Of a stretch of 64,000 nucleotides of DNA, positions 1-8,372 are shown in pieces. The stretch's first letter is position 1. Every line of letters begins with the position of its first letter. This DNA comes from Paenibacillus timonensis. Its GTDB lineage: Bacteria > Bacillota > Bacilli > Paenibacillales > Paenibacillaceae. The translations under genes were made by a program, and so were the position numbers. The notes below the pieces were generated by a model. That model was not told the origin of the DNA. It ran no database searches and saw only the letters and a list, made by a program, of their open reading frames with translations. The stretch spans positions 32,364 through 96,363 of the forward strand of contig NZ_JAKSXN010000011.1 of NCBI RefSeq assembly GCF_022427145.1, written 5' to 3'.

Positions 1-557
1 CGGCCGCCAAAGCCCGGGAACGGGGCATCCGCCTTCCATTCGTCTTGTTTACTTATTACAATCCCGTTTTGCAAATGGGATCGGAACGTTTTTTTGCCGA
101 GTTGAAGGATGCGGGAATCAGCGGCTTAATCATACCGGATCTGCCGTACGAAGAAGCGGAAGAGGTTCTGGGCATGGCGGATGCGGCCGGCGTCAAGCTG
201 ATTCCGCTTGTGGCGCCAACGTCCAGCGGCCGGATCGCACGGATCTTGGAGCGTGCCCGCGGATTCGTGTACTGCGTGTCCTCGCTGGGCGTGACCGGAG
301 AACGGGCTTCGTTCCACGCCAGCGTCGACGAATTTATCGCCTCCGTTAAAGCGCAGACGGATTTGCCCGTCGCCGTCGGGTTCGGCATCTCGAGCCGCGA
401 GCAGGTCGAGCGGTTTGCGGCAATCTGCGACGGGGCGGTCGTCGGCAGCGCGATCGTGCGCAAGATCGAAGAAAGCTTGCCGCTGTTGGCCCAGACTTCA
501 ACCCGGGACCAAGGATTGTTGCAAATTCGCGACTTTGTGGCAAAATTGAGATTATAG
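1..557 (+). CDS. trpA: Tryptophan synthase alpha subunit, 5'-truncated by window edge
   Basis: The alpha subunit cleaves indole-3-glycerol phosphate to indole and glyceraldehyde-3-phosphate in the cytoplasmic TrpAB complex, the last step of tryptophan synthesis. The open frame runs from base 3 without a start codon, so the first third of the protein lies outside the window. Visible family landmarks are the strand with FTYYNPV, the IIPDLP segment that carries the catalytic Asp region, the PLVAPTS strand, the VTG loop and the phosphate-binding VGFGIS and VVGSAIV segments near the C-terminus. It ends 46 bases before hisC, as in the Bacillus trp/his/tyr supraoperon, so co-transcription is likely. 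Confidence 0.97.
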   Translation, partial: AAKARERGIRLPFVLFTYYNPVLQMGSERFFAELKDAGISGLIIPDLPYEEAEEVLGMADAAGVKLIPLVAPTSSGRIARILERARGFVYCVSSLGVTGERASFHASVDEFIASVKAQTDLPVAVGFGISSREQVERFAAICDGAVVGSAIVRKIEESLPLLAQTSTRDQGLLQIRDFVAKLRL

Positions 558-603
558 ATTTTTGGGAACTGCACAACAAGTCAATTGAGGGAGGAAACCA
601 TAC

Positions 604-1701
604 ATGTTGCCGAAACCCCAGATCGTCAATCTGCCGGTGTATCAACCCGGTAAACCGATTGAAGAAGTAAAGAAGGAGCTTGGGCTCGAGGAAGTCATCA
701 AGCTGGCTTCCAACGAGAATCCTTATGGCTGTTCGCCGCGCGTCCGCGCCGCCATCGAACAGGAACTGGCGAACCTGAGCCTGTATCCCGACGGCAGCGC
801 CGCGGAGTTGACCGAAGCGTTGGCCGGACGGCTTGGCGTCGGGAAGGAGCAAATCATTTTCGGCTGCGGTTCGGACGAAATTATCGCTTTGATCGCCCGC
901 GCTTTTTTCCAGCCCGGCGATGAGACGTTGATGGCGGATCAAACGTTCAGCGTGTACAAAAGCAATGCCGACATCGAAGGCGCCGTCAGCATCGAGGTGC
1001 CGCTCAAGGAAGGCACCCACGATTTGGAAGGGATGCTCGCTCGGATCGGGGACAAAACGAAGGTCGTTTGGATTTGCAATCCCAACAATCCGACCGGGAC
1101 GATCGTGCCTCATGCCGAGCTGGTCTCTTTTCTGGACCGGGTGCCGGGACATGTGCTGGTCGTATTGGATGAAGCGTATGCGGAGTATGTCACCGATTCG
1201 TCTTATACGAACGGGATCGCTTTGTTAAGCCAATATCCGAACCTGGTGGTGCTTCGTACATTCTCCAAAATTTACGGACTTGCCTCGCTGCGCATCGGCT
1301 ATGGCGTTGGCCAGCCGGCGGTCATCAAGCTGATCAACCAGGTGCGGGAGCCGTTTAACACTTCGCGAATCGGGCAAGCGGCGGCCAAAGCGGCTTTGGC
1401 CGATCAGGATTTCGTGACCGATTGCCGTGCCAAAAACCGCGAAGGGATCGCCTATCTGTACAATGAATTCGAACGGCTGGGACTTACGTATTTCCCGGCG
1501 CACGGCAATTTCATTATGGTCGACGTCCAGCGTCCGGCCGGTGAAATGTTTGGGTCGCTGCTGCAGCTCGGCATCATCGTACGAGCCGGCTTCCCGAAAT
1601 ATCCGAATTCGGTGCGGGTGACCGTTGGGTCGGCGGAACAAAACGCCAAATTCGTGACCGCCTTGGAGCAGGTGCTTGGCAAATCGGCAACCCGGGTCTA
1701 A
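604..1701 (+). CDS. hisC: Histidinol-phosphate aminotransferase
   Basis: A PLP-dependent class I/II aminotransferase of 365 residues, the usual length. It converts imidazole-acetol phosphate and glutamate to histidinol phosphate; the Bacillus enzyme also serves aromatic amino-acid transamination, which fits its place between trpA and tyrA. Visible motifs are the N-terminal KLASNENPYG, the substrate-site CNPNNPTGT, the LDEAYAEY segment, and the PLP-lysine region TFSKIYGLASLRIGYG. The ATG lies 7 bases after a GAGGGAGG ribosome binding site. tyrA follows after 36 bases with no terminator between them. Confidence 0.97.
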   Translation: MLPKPQIVNLPVYQPGKPIEEVKKELGLEEVIKLASNENPYGCSPRVRAAIEQELANLSLYPDGSAAELTEALAGRLGVGKEQIIFGCGSDEIIALIARAFFQPGDETLMADQTFSVYKSNADIEGAVSIEVPLKEGTHDLEGMLARIGDKTKVVWICNPNNPTGTIVPHAELVSFLDRVPGHVLVVLDEAYAEYVTDSSYTNGIALLSQYPNLVVLRTFSKIYGLASLRIGYGVGQPAVIKLINQVREPFNTSRIGQAAAKAALADQDFVTDCRAKNREGIAYLYNEFERLGLTYFPAHGNFIMVDVQRPAGEMFGSLLQLGIIVRAGFPKYPNSVRVTVGSAEQNAKFVTALEQVLGKSATRV

Positions 1702-1737
1702 TCCCACAATTTATTCGCAGAAAATGAGTGAGAAATC

Positions 1738-2832
1738 ATGACAACGAAAATTGCCATTTTTGGCGTTGGTTTGATCGGGGGTTCCTTGGCGTTGTGCCTG
1801 AAAGGCAAGCCGGGGATCACGGTCATCGGCCACGCCCACCGTCCGGAATCCCTGAAGCGCATCGAGGAGCGCGGCGTCGTTGACGCCGTGACTCTGTCCA
1901 TGGAAGAGGCGGCGGCGGATGCCGACTTTATTTTTTTGTGCGTGCCGGTGGGTATGCTGGAGGATTACCTGCAGAAGCTGAACGGGCTCGCGCTGAAGCC
2001 GGGCTGTATCGTGACCGACGTGGGCAGCACGAAGGCGGCAGTCGCCGCTTGCGCGGCGAGAATCGCTCGGCCGGGCGTGCATTTCATCGGCGGCCATCCG
2101 ATGGCCGGCTCGGAGCGTTCCGGCGTGGAGGCCGCCTCTACGCTCTTGTTCGAGAACGCTTATTATGTGCTGACGCCGTCGCCCGACGTGCCGGAGGAGG
2201 CTTACCAGCGCCTGGAGCGGTTGCTGACGCATACCAAAGCGCAAATCGTCCGCGTCGATCCGGTGATGCATGATGAAATCGTCGGGGCGATCAGCCATCT
2301 GCCGCATATCATCGCGGTTGCGTTGGTGAACCAGGTGCGCGATTACAACGACGGCAACGGGTTATACCGGATGTTAGCGGCCGGCGGTTTCCGCGACATT
2401 ACGCGGATCGCCTCCAGCGACCCGGTGATCTGGCGGGACATCTTGCTCAGCAACCGTGAAGTGCTGCTTGGCCTGCTGAAGGATTGGAACCGCGAGATCG
2501 ATGGCTTCATCTCGCTGCTCGAGGATCAGAACGGGGAAGGGATCGAGGCCTCGTTCCAAAAAGCGAACCAGTTCCGCAGCGAGCTGCCGGAGCGGCGTAA
2601 GGGTGCGATCACCTCGTTGTTCGACATCTACATCGACGTACCGGACACGCCGGGGATCATCGGACAAATCGCGACCGAACTGGGTCTTCGCCACATCAAC
2701 CTGAGCAACATGCAGATCATCGAGAGCCGCGAGGACGTTCCGGGCGTGCTGCGCCTGTCCTTCCGTCAGGAAGGGGAGATGGAGAGGGCGAAAGCGCACC
2801 TCCAATCCCTAGGCCACACCGTCTACGTTTAA
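1738..2832 (+). CDS. tyrA: Prephenate dehydrogenase with C-terminal ACT domain
   Basis: TyrA oxidises and decarboxylates prephenate to 4-hydroxyphenylpyruvate for tyrosine synthesis. The 364-residue protein opens with the NAD-binding GVGLIGGSLA loop, continues with the CVPVG and TDVGSTK strands, and shows the GGHPMAGSE substrate motif near residue 120 and ISHLPH near 185. The last 75 residues (from DIYIDVPDTPGIIGQIA) form an ACT domain, the usual site of tyrosine feedback in Firmicutes. This is the last gene of the trp-hisC-tyrA run in the window; in Bacillus aroA (formerly aroE) would follow, but here the run stops at a repeat-filled gap. Confidence 0.96.
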   Translation: MTTKIAIFGVGLIGGSLALCLKGKPGITVIGHAHRPESLKRIEERGVVDAVTLSMEEAAADADFIFLCVPVGMLEDYLQKLNGLALKPGCIVTDVGSTKAAVAACAARIARPGVHFIGGHPMAGSERSGVEAASTLLFENAYYVLTPSPDVPEEAYQRLERLLTHTKAQIVRVDPVMHDEIVGAISHLPHIIAVALVNQVRDYNDGNGLYRMLAAGGFRDITRIASSDPVIWRDILLSNREVLLGLLKDWNREIDGFISLLEDQNGEGIEASFQKANQFRSELPERRKGAITSLFDIYIDVPDTPGIIGQIATELGLRHINLSNMQIIESREDVPGVLRLSFRQEGEMERAKAHLQSLGHTVYV

Positions 2833-2842
2833 CAAGGTGATT

Positions 2843-2932
2843 CTTAATTCGGCTTTAGATCACGAAGCGGAATCAAAAGGGGAGGGCCCGGCGTCGAATC
2901 TTGGATTCAGCCGGGCCTTGCGCTATTTTTAA
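2843..2932 (+). repeat. Diverged copy of the dispersed hairpin element also at 33574 and 33762
   Basis: The stretch shares the GATCACGAAGCGG segment and the hairpin GGCCCGGC/GCCGGGCC (2885-2892 with 2910-2917) with two copies after panD. The loop carries GTCGAATCTT as in the other copies. One stem base that makes a G-U pair elsewhere is a G-C pair here, so pairing is preserved although the base changed. It lies directly after tyrA and may slow or end transcription, but its U-run starts 8 bases after the stem, so it is not a classical terminator. Confidence 0.65.
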
Positions 2933-2947
2933 CCTGCTTTCGATATT

Positions 2948-3130
2948 TAACGGAACCTAGAGACGTTATTCGCGCGTATACAGGCCTTTTCTTATTCTAA
3001 CGGAACGAGGAGACCTTATTTGGGATTTATGATATGAAGTAGCGGTCATAATTGTGGAATAAGGCCTCTGGGTTCCGTTACAGCGGGAAATCGTCGGGAA
3101 ATGGAGAAATAAGGTCGCTACGTTCCGTTA
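2948..3130. repeat. Four copies of a 23-bp repeat, two in each orientation
   Basis: The unit reads TAACGGAAC, then about 8 variable bases with GAGAC, then TTATT. Forward copies are at 2948-2970 and 2998-3020; reverse-complement copies are at 3058-3080 and 3108-3130. Spacing is regular, with 50 bases between start points within each pair. The head-to-head layout lets a transcript fold into one long hairpin. No coding frame crosses it. Similar intergenic families occur at 3426, 33908 and 49241 in this window. Confidence 0.85.
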
Positions 3131-3251
3131 GTAATCCGTCGCGATGGCGAAGGAACCTTCGAGGTAGCTTGTGAGCGGAGTGGAGTAACTTGATCATTCA
3201 TGGCCTCGACCGCTCGTGTAGGCAAGGGCCAAAATGCCGTTACACCGAATA

Positions 3252-3266
3252 ATGTAAGCGCTAAAA
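3252..3266 (+). promoter_or_regulatory. cre-like CcpA operator
   Basis: The sequence ATGTAAGCGCTAAAA fits the catabolite-responsive element consensus WTGNAANCGNWNNCW with a single mismatch (A for C at position 13). Its centre lies about 50 bases upstream of the start predicted for the promoter at 3274-3302, a placement at which CcpA usually activates rather than represses. Function is inferred. Confidence 0.45.
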
Positions 3267-3273
3267 AAAGTTG

Positions 3274-3302
3274 TTGACAGAATGAAAACGTATACATATA
3301 AT
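3274..3302 (+). promoter_or_regulatory. Consensus sigma-A promoter of candidate small RNA
   Basis: A perfect TTGACA (3274-3279), a 17-base spacer and a perfect TATAAT (3297-3302). It is the best promoter match in the window, yet no open reading frame follows within the next 90 bases before a terminator. Confidence 0.85.
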
Positions 3303-3307
3303 AAAAG

Positions 3308-3394
3308 TACAGTATGGTTTCTCTCCACTCCTATCCAATAACTTCTTGCTCGTGAGTGAGCAAGGACCGCTTCGAAAGAAGCGGTCTTTTTTTT
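3308..3394 (+). ncRNA. Candidate trans-acting small RNA, about 87 nt
   Basis: The predicted transcript starts about 6 bases after a consensus promoter and ends in a strong intrinsic terminator. Its 5' half is unstructured and pyrimidine-rich (UUUCUCUCCACUCCUAUCC, 3318-3336); CUCUCC and ACUCCU are complementary to Shine-Dalgarno sequences. The 3' half is two abutting hairpins: CUUGCUC/GAGCAAG (3345-3364) and GACCGCUUC/GAAGCGGUC with a GAAA loop (3365-3386) followed by eight U. This design resembles Bacillales regulators such as RoxS/RsaE or FsrA in layout (C/U-rich seed plus terminator), though I do not recognise the sequence. A cre-like site upstream suggests carbon control. No small peptide with a ribosome binding site is visible. 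Confidence 0.6.
3365..3394 (+). terminator. Intrinsic terminator of candidate small RNA
   Basis: A 9-bp perfect stem GACCGCTTC/GAAGCGGTC with a GAAA tetraloop, followed directly by eight T. Confidence 0.92.
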
Positions 3395-3425
3395 GTCTTT
3401 TTGCGCTGCAGGCAAGTAATCTATG

Positions 3426-3599
3426 CGATATATCGAATAGATTTCGTCCATTTCTGCCCATTTCGGCCGATTATATATGAAATTTCATGCTTATTCGGGA
3501 CACAGGAGGGGGAAGGGCGTTATTATGTATGAAATATCGAATACATTTCGTACTTTATGGCGTTGGAGACTAATTATATATGAAAAATCGAACATATTT
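3426..3599. repeat. Array of ATGAAATATCGAATA-type repeats
   Basis: About four imperfect copies of an A/T-rich unit (TATGAAAnATCGAATAnATTTCG) lie at 3426-3446, 3471-3499, 3524-3553 and 3572-3599. The same family recurs at 33908-34085 after panD. The units are near-palindromic (TATGAAA ... TTTCGTA). No coding function is seen. Confidence 0.7.
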
Positions 3600-3650
3600 G
3601 AGCAACTTGGCAAGGGGACTTCGAATGACTACGGTAATGCCGCCACCCAA

Positions 3651-3915
3651 ACCTAGCTACTCGCCACCAAACCAGCTACTCTCCATAAAAATGCTGTTAC
3701 TCTTCACCATATCCAGTTACTCACTGCAATACCAGCTACTCTCCATCAATCCAGTTCCTCTCCACCAAACCAGCTACTCTCCATCAATCCAGTTCCTCTC
3801 CACCAAACCAGCTACTCTCCATCAATGCTGTTCCTCTCCACCAAACCAGCTACTCTCCATCAATCCTGTTACTCTCCCCTAAAACCAGTTACTCTCCATC
3901 AAAACCGTTTCCTTA
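3651..3915. repeat. Tandem array of a 19-bp unit, about 13 copies
   Basis: The unit is CCAGYTMCTCTCCAYCAAW. Alternation of ...CTACTCTCCATCAAT and ...TTCCTCTCCACCAAA units gives a 38-bp higher-order period in the middle of the array (about 3740-3860), where copies are almost identical; the edges are diverged. A 100-codon open frame across it (3580-3882) only reflects repeat periodicity without stops. The following 3916-4118 has no gene or clear signal; in particular I see no terminator for the convergent araC gene. Confidence 0.85.
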
Positions 3916-4118
3916 TCGACGCCACAACAAGCCTGCTGCCTGGTACCAAACTTAATCCATCATTCATCGCCGCCGTGTCCATTCATTCATCGGTCCAAAA
4001 GTAAACGCATCTCAGCACCGGTTCCTTCGGTCACCTGTCGCCTGAATTCCAGCCGGCTCCCTTTCCCCAATCAGCCACCCACCACCTCTGTCACTCGTTA
4101 CAAGCTACCCGCTACCCG

Positions 4119-5051
4119 CTACTTCACAAGGTTAAGTTGCTGCTTGCGAAAGGTGATCGGGCTGACGCCGTACTTCTTCTTGAACGCTTTGCTGAAATAA
4201 TAAATGTCGGGGAAACCGGCTTGTTCGGCGACTTCCTTAATGAGCAAGGAAGGCTGCTTCAGCAGTTCGCAGGCTTTGGACAGCCGGATCCGGTTCATCT
4301 CCTCGATCAGGGTCCGGCCGGTTTTTTGTTTGTATAAACGGGACAGATGGCCGTAGCTCATATGCAGGGAGGCCGCCAAGGCTTCCACGTTCAGCCGGTC
4401 CCCGCGAAAGTCCTCCAAGTAAACCTCAACCTTGCGGAGCAGCGCGTCTTGAGCTTGCAACGGTTCCGAGGCGGAAACGGCCTGTCGTGCGGCAGTCACG
4501 CCGGATAAGACCTCCAGCAACTGCACCAGCAGTAACCGTTGATAAAAAGGCGATCGCCCGCACTCCGCTTCGGCAAAAAATTGAAGCAACAACGAACGGA
4601 TGCCGTATTCGTCACGGTATGCGCCGGGGGGCCATTCCTTGAGCAGGGCGAGGCGCCGGTGAAAGCTCTCGTCCACTGCCGTTGACGCTGCCGTTGCCCC
4701 ATCTTTGGACTCTGCCGCGCCTGGATAAGGCCGAAACCGCCACCGCAGGCAAATGCCCTCATGCGGATCTTCGCGGGAATAGTCATGAGCATGCGTCATT
4801 CCCGGCGGGATGAGAAAAAATTCGCCCGCGTACACCATCACGTCCTGGTCGATGAAGCGGGTTTGCATCCGGCCGGACAATACGTAGTTAAATTCATACC
4901 ACGTGTGGGCGTGGGGCGGGCATCTTCCGGAACCGCCGGTTTGTTCTATCACGATATCGACCCAATCGATGACGGCATCGCCAACCGCGATTTCGCCGCA
5001 GATTCCGTTCAGTACGGGCGCCAGTTCGTTACGCCATTTTTTCAAATCCAT
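4119..5051 (-). CDS. AraC-family transcriptional regulator with cupin sensor domain
   Basis: A 310-residue cytoplasmic regulator. The N-terminal part is a cupin-like ligand-binding barrel (PPHAHTWYEFNYVLSG, then FFLIPPGMTHAH). The last 100 residues hold two helix-turn-helix motifs (VEALAASLHMSYGHLSRLYKQKTG and IKEVAEQAGFPDIYYFSKAFKKKYGVSP). I place the start at 5051 because AAAGGAG lies 9 bases upstream; a TTG at 5102 extends the frame but has no binding site. The gene is divergent from the alpha-mannosidase, so it probably controls that gene in response to a sugar. The ligand cannot be told from the sequence. Confidence 0.9.
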   Translation of the reverse strand: MDLKKWRNELAPVLNGICGEIAVGDAVIDWVDIVIEQTGGSGRCPPHAHTWYEFNYVLSGRMQTRFIDQDVMVYAGEFFLIPPGMTHAHDYSREDPHEGICLRWRFRPYPGAAESKDGATAASTAVDESFHRRLALLKEWPPGAYRDEYGIRSLLLQFFAEAECGRSPFYQRLLLVQLLEVLSGVTAARQAVSASEPLQAQDALLRKVEVYLEDFRGDRLNVEALAASLHMSYGHLSRLYKQKTGRTLIEEMNRIRLSKACELLKQPSLLIKEVAEQAGFPDIYYFSKAFKKKYGVSPITFRKQQLNLVK

Positions 5052-5191
5052 GGGCAGGGGCTCCTTTGGTAGTCTTGGTTCCATCATATCATAATAGGAC
5101 AAAAATTGATGAGGATAAGTAATTTACTTCGCCGGGACGGAAACGGAAAATGAGGGGGTAGGCACACTCAATCAGGGAGGTACCCGATACG

Positions 5192-8100
5192 ATGTTCTGG
5201 ACGGAAGAGAAATTAAACGCGCGGATTCGCGAGCTGGAAGCATTTCGTTACCGCGATGCCCAGCCGATCGAAGCGTTTCGCGCACAAGTGGACGAGGAAG
5301 GGCGCATCGGCGCCAGACCACCCAAAGAGGGGCCATGGTCCACGATGCAGGCGGGGGAACGCTGGGAAGGCCGCGATCTTTACTTATGGCTGGAGACGGA
5401 AGTCGAAATACCGGCCGCATGGAAAGGGCGCCAGATCGTCGGCGTGTTCGACTTCGGCAAAACGGGCGGAGGGAACAACTCCGGGTTCGAGTCGCTCCTG
5501 TACGTGAACGGCGAACCGTTCCAAGGCGTGGACATGAATCACCAGGAGGTGTTTTTCCCGGAACCGGCTATCGGCACCAAGGTGAAGCTGCAATTTCGTT
5601 TATGGTCCGGGCTGGAGGGCGGCGGGAAGCCGCAAGTACAGGAGCACCGGGTCAAACGGGCGGAGATCGCTTGGCTCGACGGGACGGTCGATCGCTTGTA
5701 TTATACGGCCCGAGCGGTCATGCAGACAGTGGAGGTGCTGCCGGCAAACGCGCCGGAGCGGACTGATCTGTTAACGGCGCTGGATCGCGCGTTCCTGCGG
5801 ATCGATTGGTCCTATCCGGGCTCAGAAGCGTTTTATGCGTCGCTGACGGAAGCCGAGGAACAATTGACCCAAGCGGTGGCGGGAATGAAGAAGACGTCGC
5901 CGGTCACGGTCCAATGCATCGGGCATACGCATATCGACGTCGCCTGGTTGTGGCGGCTGAAGCATACCCGGGAAAAAGCGGCCCGCAGCTTCAGCACCGT
6001 GCTGCGCTTGATGGAGATGTTCCCGGAATACGTGTTCCTGCAGACGCAGCCGCAGCTTTACGAATATATCAAGCAGGATTATCCGGAACTCTTTGAACAG
6101 ATCAAGGAACGCGTCAAGGAAGGGCGTTGGGAAGCGGCCGGCGGCATGTGGCTGGAGGCGGACTGCAATTTGACGAGCGGGGAATCGCTGGTGCGGCAGC
6201 TGCTGTACGGAACGCGGTTTTTGCGAGATGAATTCGGCCAGGAATGCACCTATTTATGGCTTCCGGACGTATTTGGCTACAGCTGGGCCTTGCCGCAGAT
6301 TTTGCGCAAGTCGGGCATCGATACGTTCATGACGACGAAAATCAGCTGGAACCAGTACAACCGCATGCCGCATGATACATTCCAATGGCGCGGCATCGAC
6401 GGCAGCGAGGTGCTGACCCATTTCATCACGACGCCGCAGGACGGCAGTTTCTGGTGGTATACCTATAACGGGAATATCGAGGCGTCCAGCGTGCAGGGCA
6501 TTTGGGAGACGTATCGCGACAAAGAGGTGAACAAAGAGCTTTTGCTCTCCTACGGTTACGGCGACGGAGGCGGCGGCGTCAACCGCGAGCATTTGGAGAT
6601 GCGACGGCGGCTCGACGAAATGCCGGGCCTACCGCGCGTGACGACCGGCCGGGCGGATGATTACTTCGCCAAGCTGCATGAGACCGTTGCAGCGGCGGAC
6701 CGTTACGTCCATACCTGGGACGGCGAGCTGTACCTGGAATACCATAGAGGAACCTATACCAGCCAAGCGTACAACAAAAAGATGAACCGCAAGCTGGAAC
6801 TGTTGTCCCGGGACACCGAATGGCTGCTCAGCCTGCAGGTGCTGCTTGCGGGAGGAAACTGGGAGGCCTACCCGAAAGCGAAGCTGGACGAAAGCTGGAA
6901 AACGATCCTGCGCAACCAGTTCCATGACATCATACCGGGCTCGTCCATTCCGGAGGTGTACCGTGATTCCAAGCTGGAGTACGCGCAGGCCGAATCGTTG
7001 CTGGAGTCCTGCCGCGAGCAAGCCATTCAAGCCTTGACGAACGACGCGGGAGAATCGTATACCGTGTGGAATCCGTCCTCCTGGTCCTTTAGCGGTTTGG
7101 TTGCCTTGGAGGGGCAAGATGAAGGATCAAAGTGGGTCCAAGCGGGCGGCGTAGAGCTAAAATCCGAGTTCGACGGGACGACCGTTTGGGTGAAGGTAGA
7201 AAATGTGCCCCCGCTCGGTTATGTGACGATCCAGCGCAGTAAGGACGGGCAGGCGGATCCTGCCGCAAGCGAACCGTTTATCGTACGGTCAAACGGGATC
7301 GAAACTCCGATTTATGATATCGAGTGGAATGACCGCGGACAACTCATCTCCATTTATGACCGCGCCGCCGGCCGCGAGGTGCTTGCCTCCGGGGAACGGG
7401 GCAACGTGCTGCAGGTGTTTGAAGATAAGCCGAAGATGTTTGAGGCTTGGGACATCGATGTCTTCTATCAGGAGAAGCAGCGCGAGGTGGAGCAGCTTCA
7501 GGAATGCGAGGTCGCGACAGGCGAGCTGCGAGCCGTCGTTTCTTTTGCCTGGACGTACATGAGCTCGACGATTCGCCAACAGATGATCCTGTACGCCGAC
7601 AACCGGAGGATTGATTTCCGCACCCGGGTCGACTGGCAGGAACGCCAGCAGCTGCTGAAGGTCGCTTTTCCGGTAGACGTGCGGGCGACGGAAGCCACCT
7701 ACGATATCCAGTTCGGCAACGTCAAGCGGCCGACGCACTGGAATACGTCTTGGGATCTAGCCCGGTTTGAAACGGTGGGTCATCAATGGGTCGATTTGTC
7801 GGAGCACGGGTATGGGGTCAGTCTGCTGAATGATTGCAAATACGGCCATGACATCAAGGACAATGTGATTCGCCTGTCGTTGCTGAAATCGGCAACTTAT
7901 CCGGATCCGCAAGCCGATCGCGGCGAGCATGAATTTACGTATGCCCTGTATCCGCATGAGGGGCATTGGTCCGAAGGCGGCACGGTACAGGCCGCGGCAT
8001 TGCTGAATCAACCGGTGTACGCCACGCCTGGACGGGCGGCCCACGCGCCGTCGTTCTCGCTGCTTCATGCCAGCGGCAGTGCGGACGTCGTCATCGATAC

Positions 8101-8317
8101 CGTGAAAAAAGCGGAAGACGGCGACGACCTGATTGTCCGTTTCCATGAATACAAGGGAGGCCGGGGCCGCGTCCATTTGCATTTCGAAGTGCCCGTGGCT
8201 TCCTGGCAGGAAACCGACCTGATGGAACGACCGTTCGGAGAAGCCTCCTCAGCCGAGGAGCCCGAGCTGGCGGTGTCGCCTTATGAAATCAAAACGATCC
8301 GCCTGCAGTTGAAATAA
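5192..8317 (+). CDS. GH38 alpha-mannosidase
   Basis: A 1041-residue glycoside hydrolase of family 38, the length usual for cytosolic bacterial members; there is no signal peptide, so substrates must be imported. The N-terminal ancillary domain is followed by the metal site in CIGHTHIDVAWLWR (about residues 237-251) and the nucleophile region MWLEADCNLTSGESLVRQ (about 321-338), where the Asp after Ala is the predicted nucleophile. The mid and C-terminal beta domains show RNQFHDIIPGSSIPEVY and the family's late strands. GGGAGG lies 11 bases before the ATG. The AraC regulator is divergent 140 bases away. Activity on alpha-mannosides is known for the family; the natural glycan is unknown. Confidence 0.93.
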   Translation: MFWTEEKLNARIRELEAFRYRDAQPIEAFRAQVDEEGRIGARPPKEGPWSTMQAGERWEGRDLYLWLETEVEIPAAWKGRQIVGVFDFGKTGGGNNSGFESLLYVNGEPFQGVDMNHQEVFFPEPAIGTKVKLQFRLWSGLEGGGKPQVQEHRVKRAEIAWLDGTVDRLYYTARAVMQTVEVLPANAPERTDLLTALDRAFLRIDWSYPGSEAFYASLTEAEEQLTQAVAGMKKTSPVTVQCIGHTHIDVAWLWRLKHTREKAARSFSTVLRLMEMFPEYVFLQTQPQLYEYIKQDYPELFEQIKERVKEGRWEAAGGMWLEADCNLTSGESLVRQLLYGTRFLRDEFGQECTYLWLPDVFGYSWALPQILRKSGIDTFMTTKISWNQYNRMPHDTFQWRGIDGSEVLTHFITTPQDGSFWWYTYNGNIEASSVQGIWETYRDKEVNKELLLSYGYGDGGGGVNREHLEMRRRLDEMPGLPRVTTGRADDYFAKLHETVAAADRYVHTWDGELYLEYHRGTYTSQAYNKKMNRKLELLSRDTEWLLSLQVLLAGGNWEAYPKAKLDESWKTILRNQFHDIIPGSSIPEVYRDSKLEYAQAESLLESCREQAIQALTNDAGESYTVWNPSSWSFSGLVALEGQDEGSKWVQAGGVELKSEFDGTTVWVKVENVPPLGYVTIQRSKDGQADPAASEPFIVRSNGIETPIYDIEWNDRGQLISIYDRAAGREVLASGERGNVLQVFEDKPKMFEAWDIDVFYQEKQREVEQLQECEVATGELRAVVSFAWTYMSSTIRQQMILYADNRRIDFRTRVDWQERQQLLKVAFPVDVRATEATYDIQFGNVKRPTHWNTSWDLARFETVGHQWVDLSEHGYGVSLLNDCKYGHDIKDNVIRLSLLKSATYPDPQADRGEHEFTYALYPHEGHWSEGGTVQAAALLNQPVYATPGRAAHAPSFSLLHASGSADVVIDTVKKAEDGDDLIVRFHEYKGGRGRVHLHFEVPVASWQETDLMERPFGEASSAEEPELAVSPYEIKTIRLQLK

Positions 8318-8331
8318 CGAGAAAGCGCAGT

Positions 8332-8372
8332 ACGGGCGCCTCCGCCGGTTAATCGGAAGTCGGAGCGCCCGT
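8332..8372. terminator. Hairpin at 3' end of mannosidase and small ORF
   Basis: Stem ACGGGCGC plus TCCG (8332-8344) pairs with CGGA plus GCGCCCGT (8361-8372) with one bulged C; the loop contains a further CCG/CGG pair. It overlaps the last codons of the convergent 39-codon gene. U-runs on either side are poor, so termination is only likely, not certain. Confidence 0.45.

Noticed and set aside
2885..2930. Classical rho-independent terminator for tyrA
   Set aside because: The stem is strong but the T-run is separated by 8 bases; kept only as part of the dispersed element.
3426..3599. CRISPR-like appearance of the regularly spaced repeats
   Set aside because: Units are diverged, partly inverted, and gaps vary; no cas genes are present.
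3580..3882. 100-residue open frame across the tandem array
   Set aside because: It exists because the 19-bp unit has no stops in this frame; there is no ribosome binding site and the product is simple Ser/Leu/Pro repeats.
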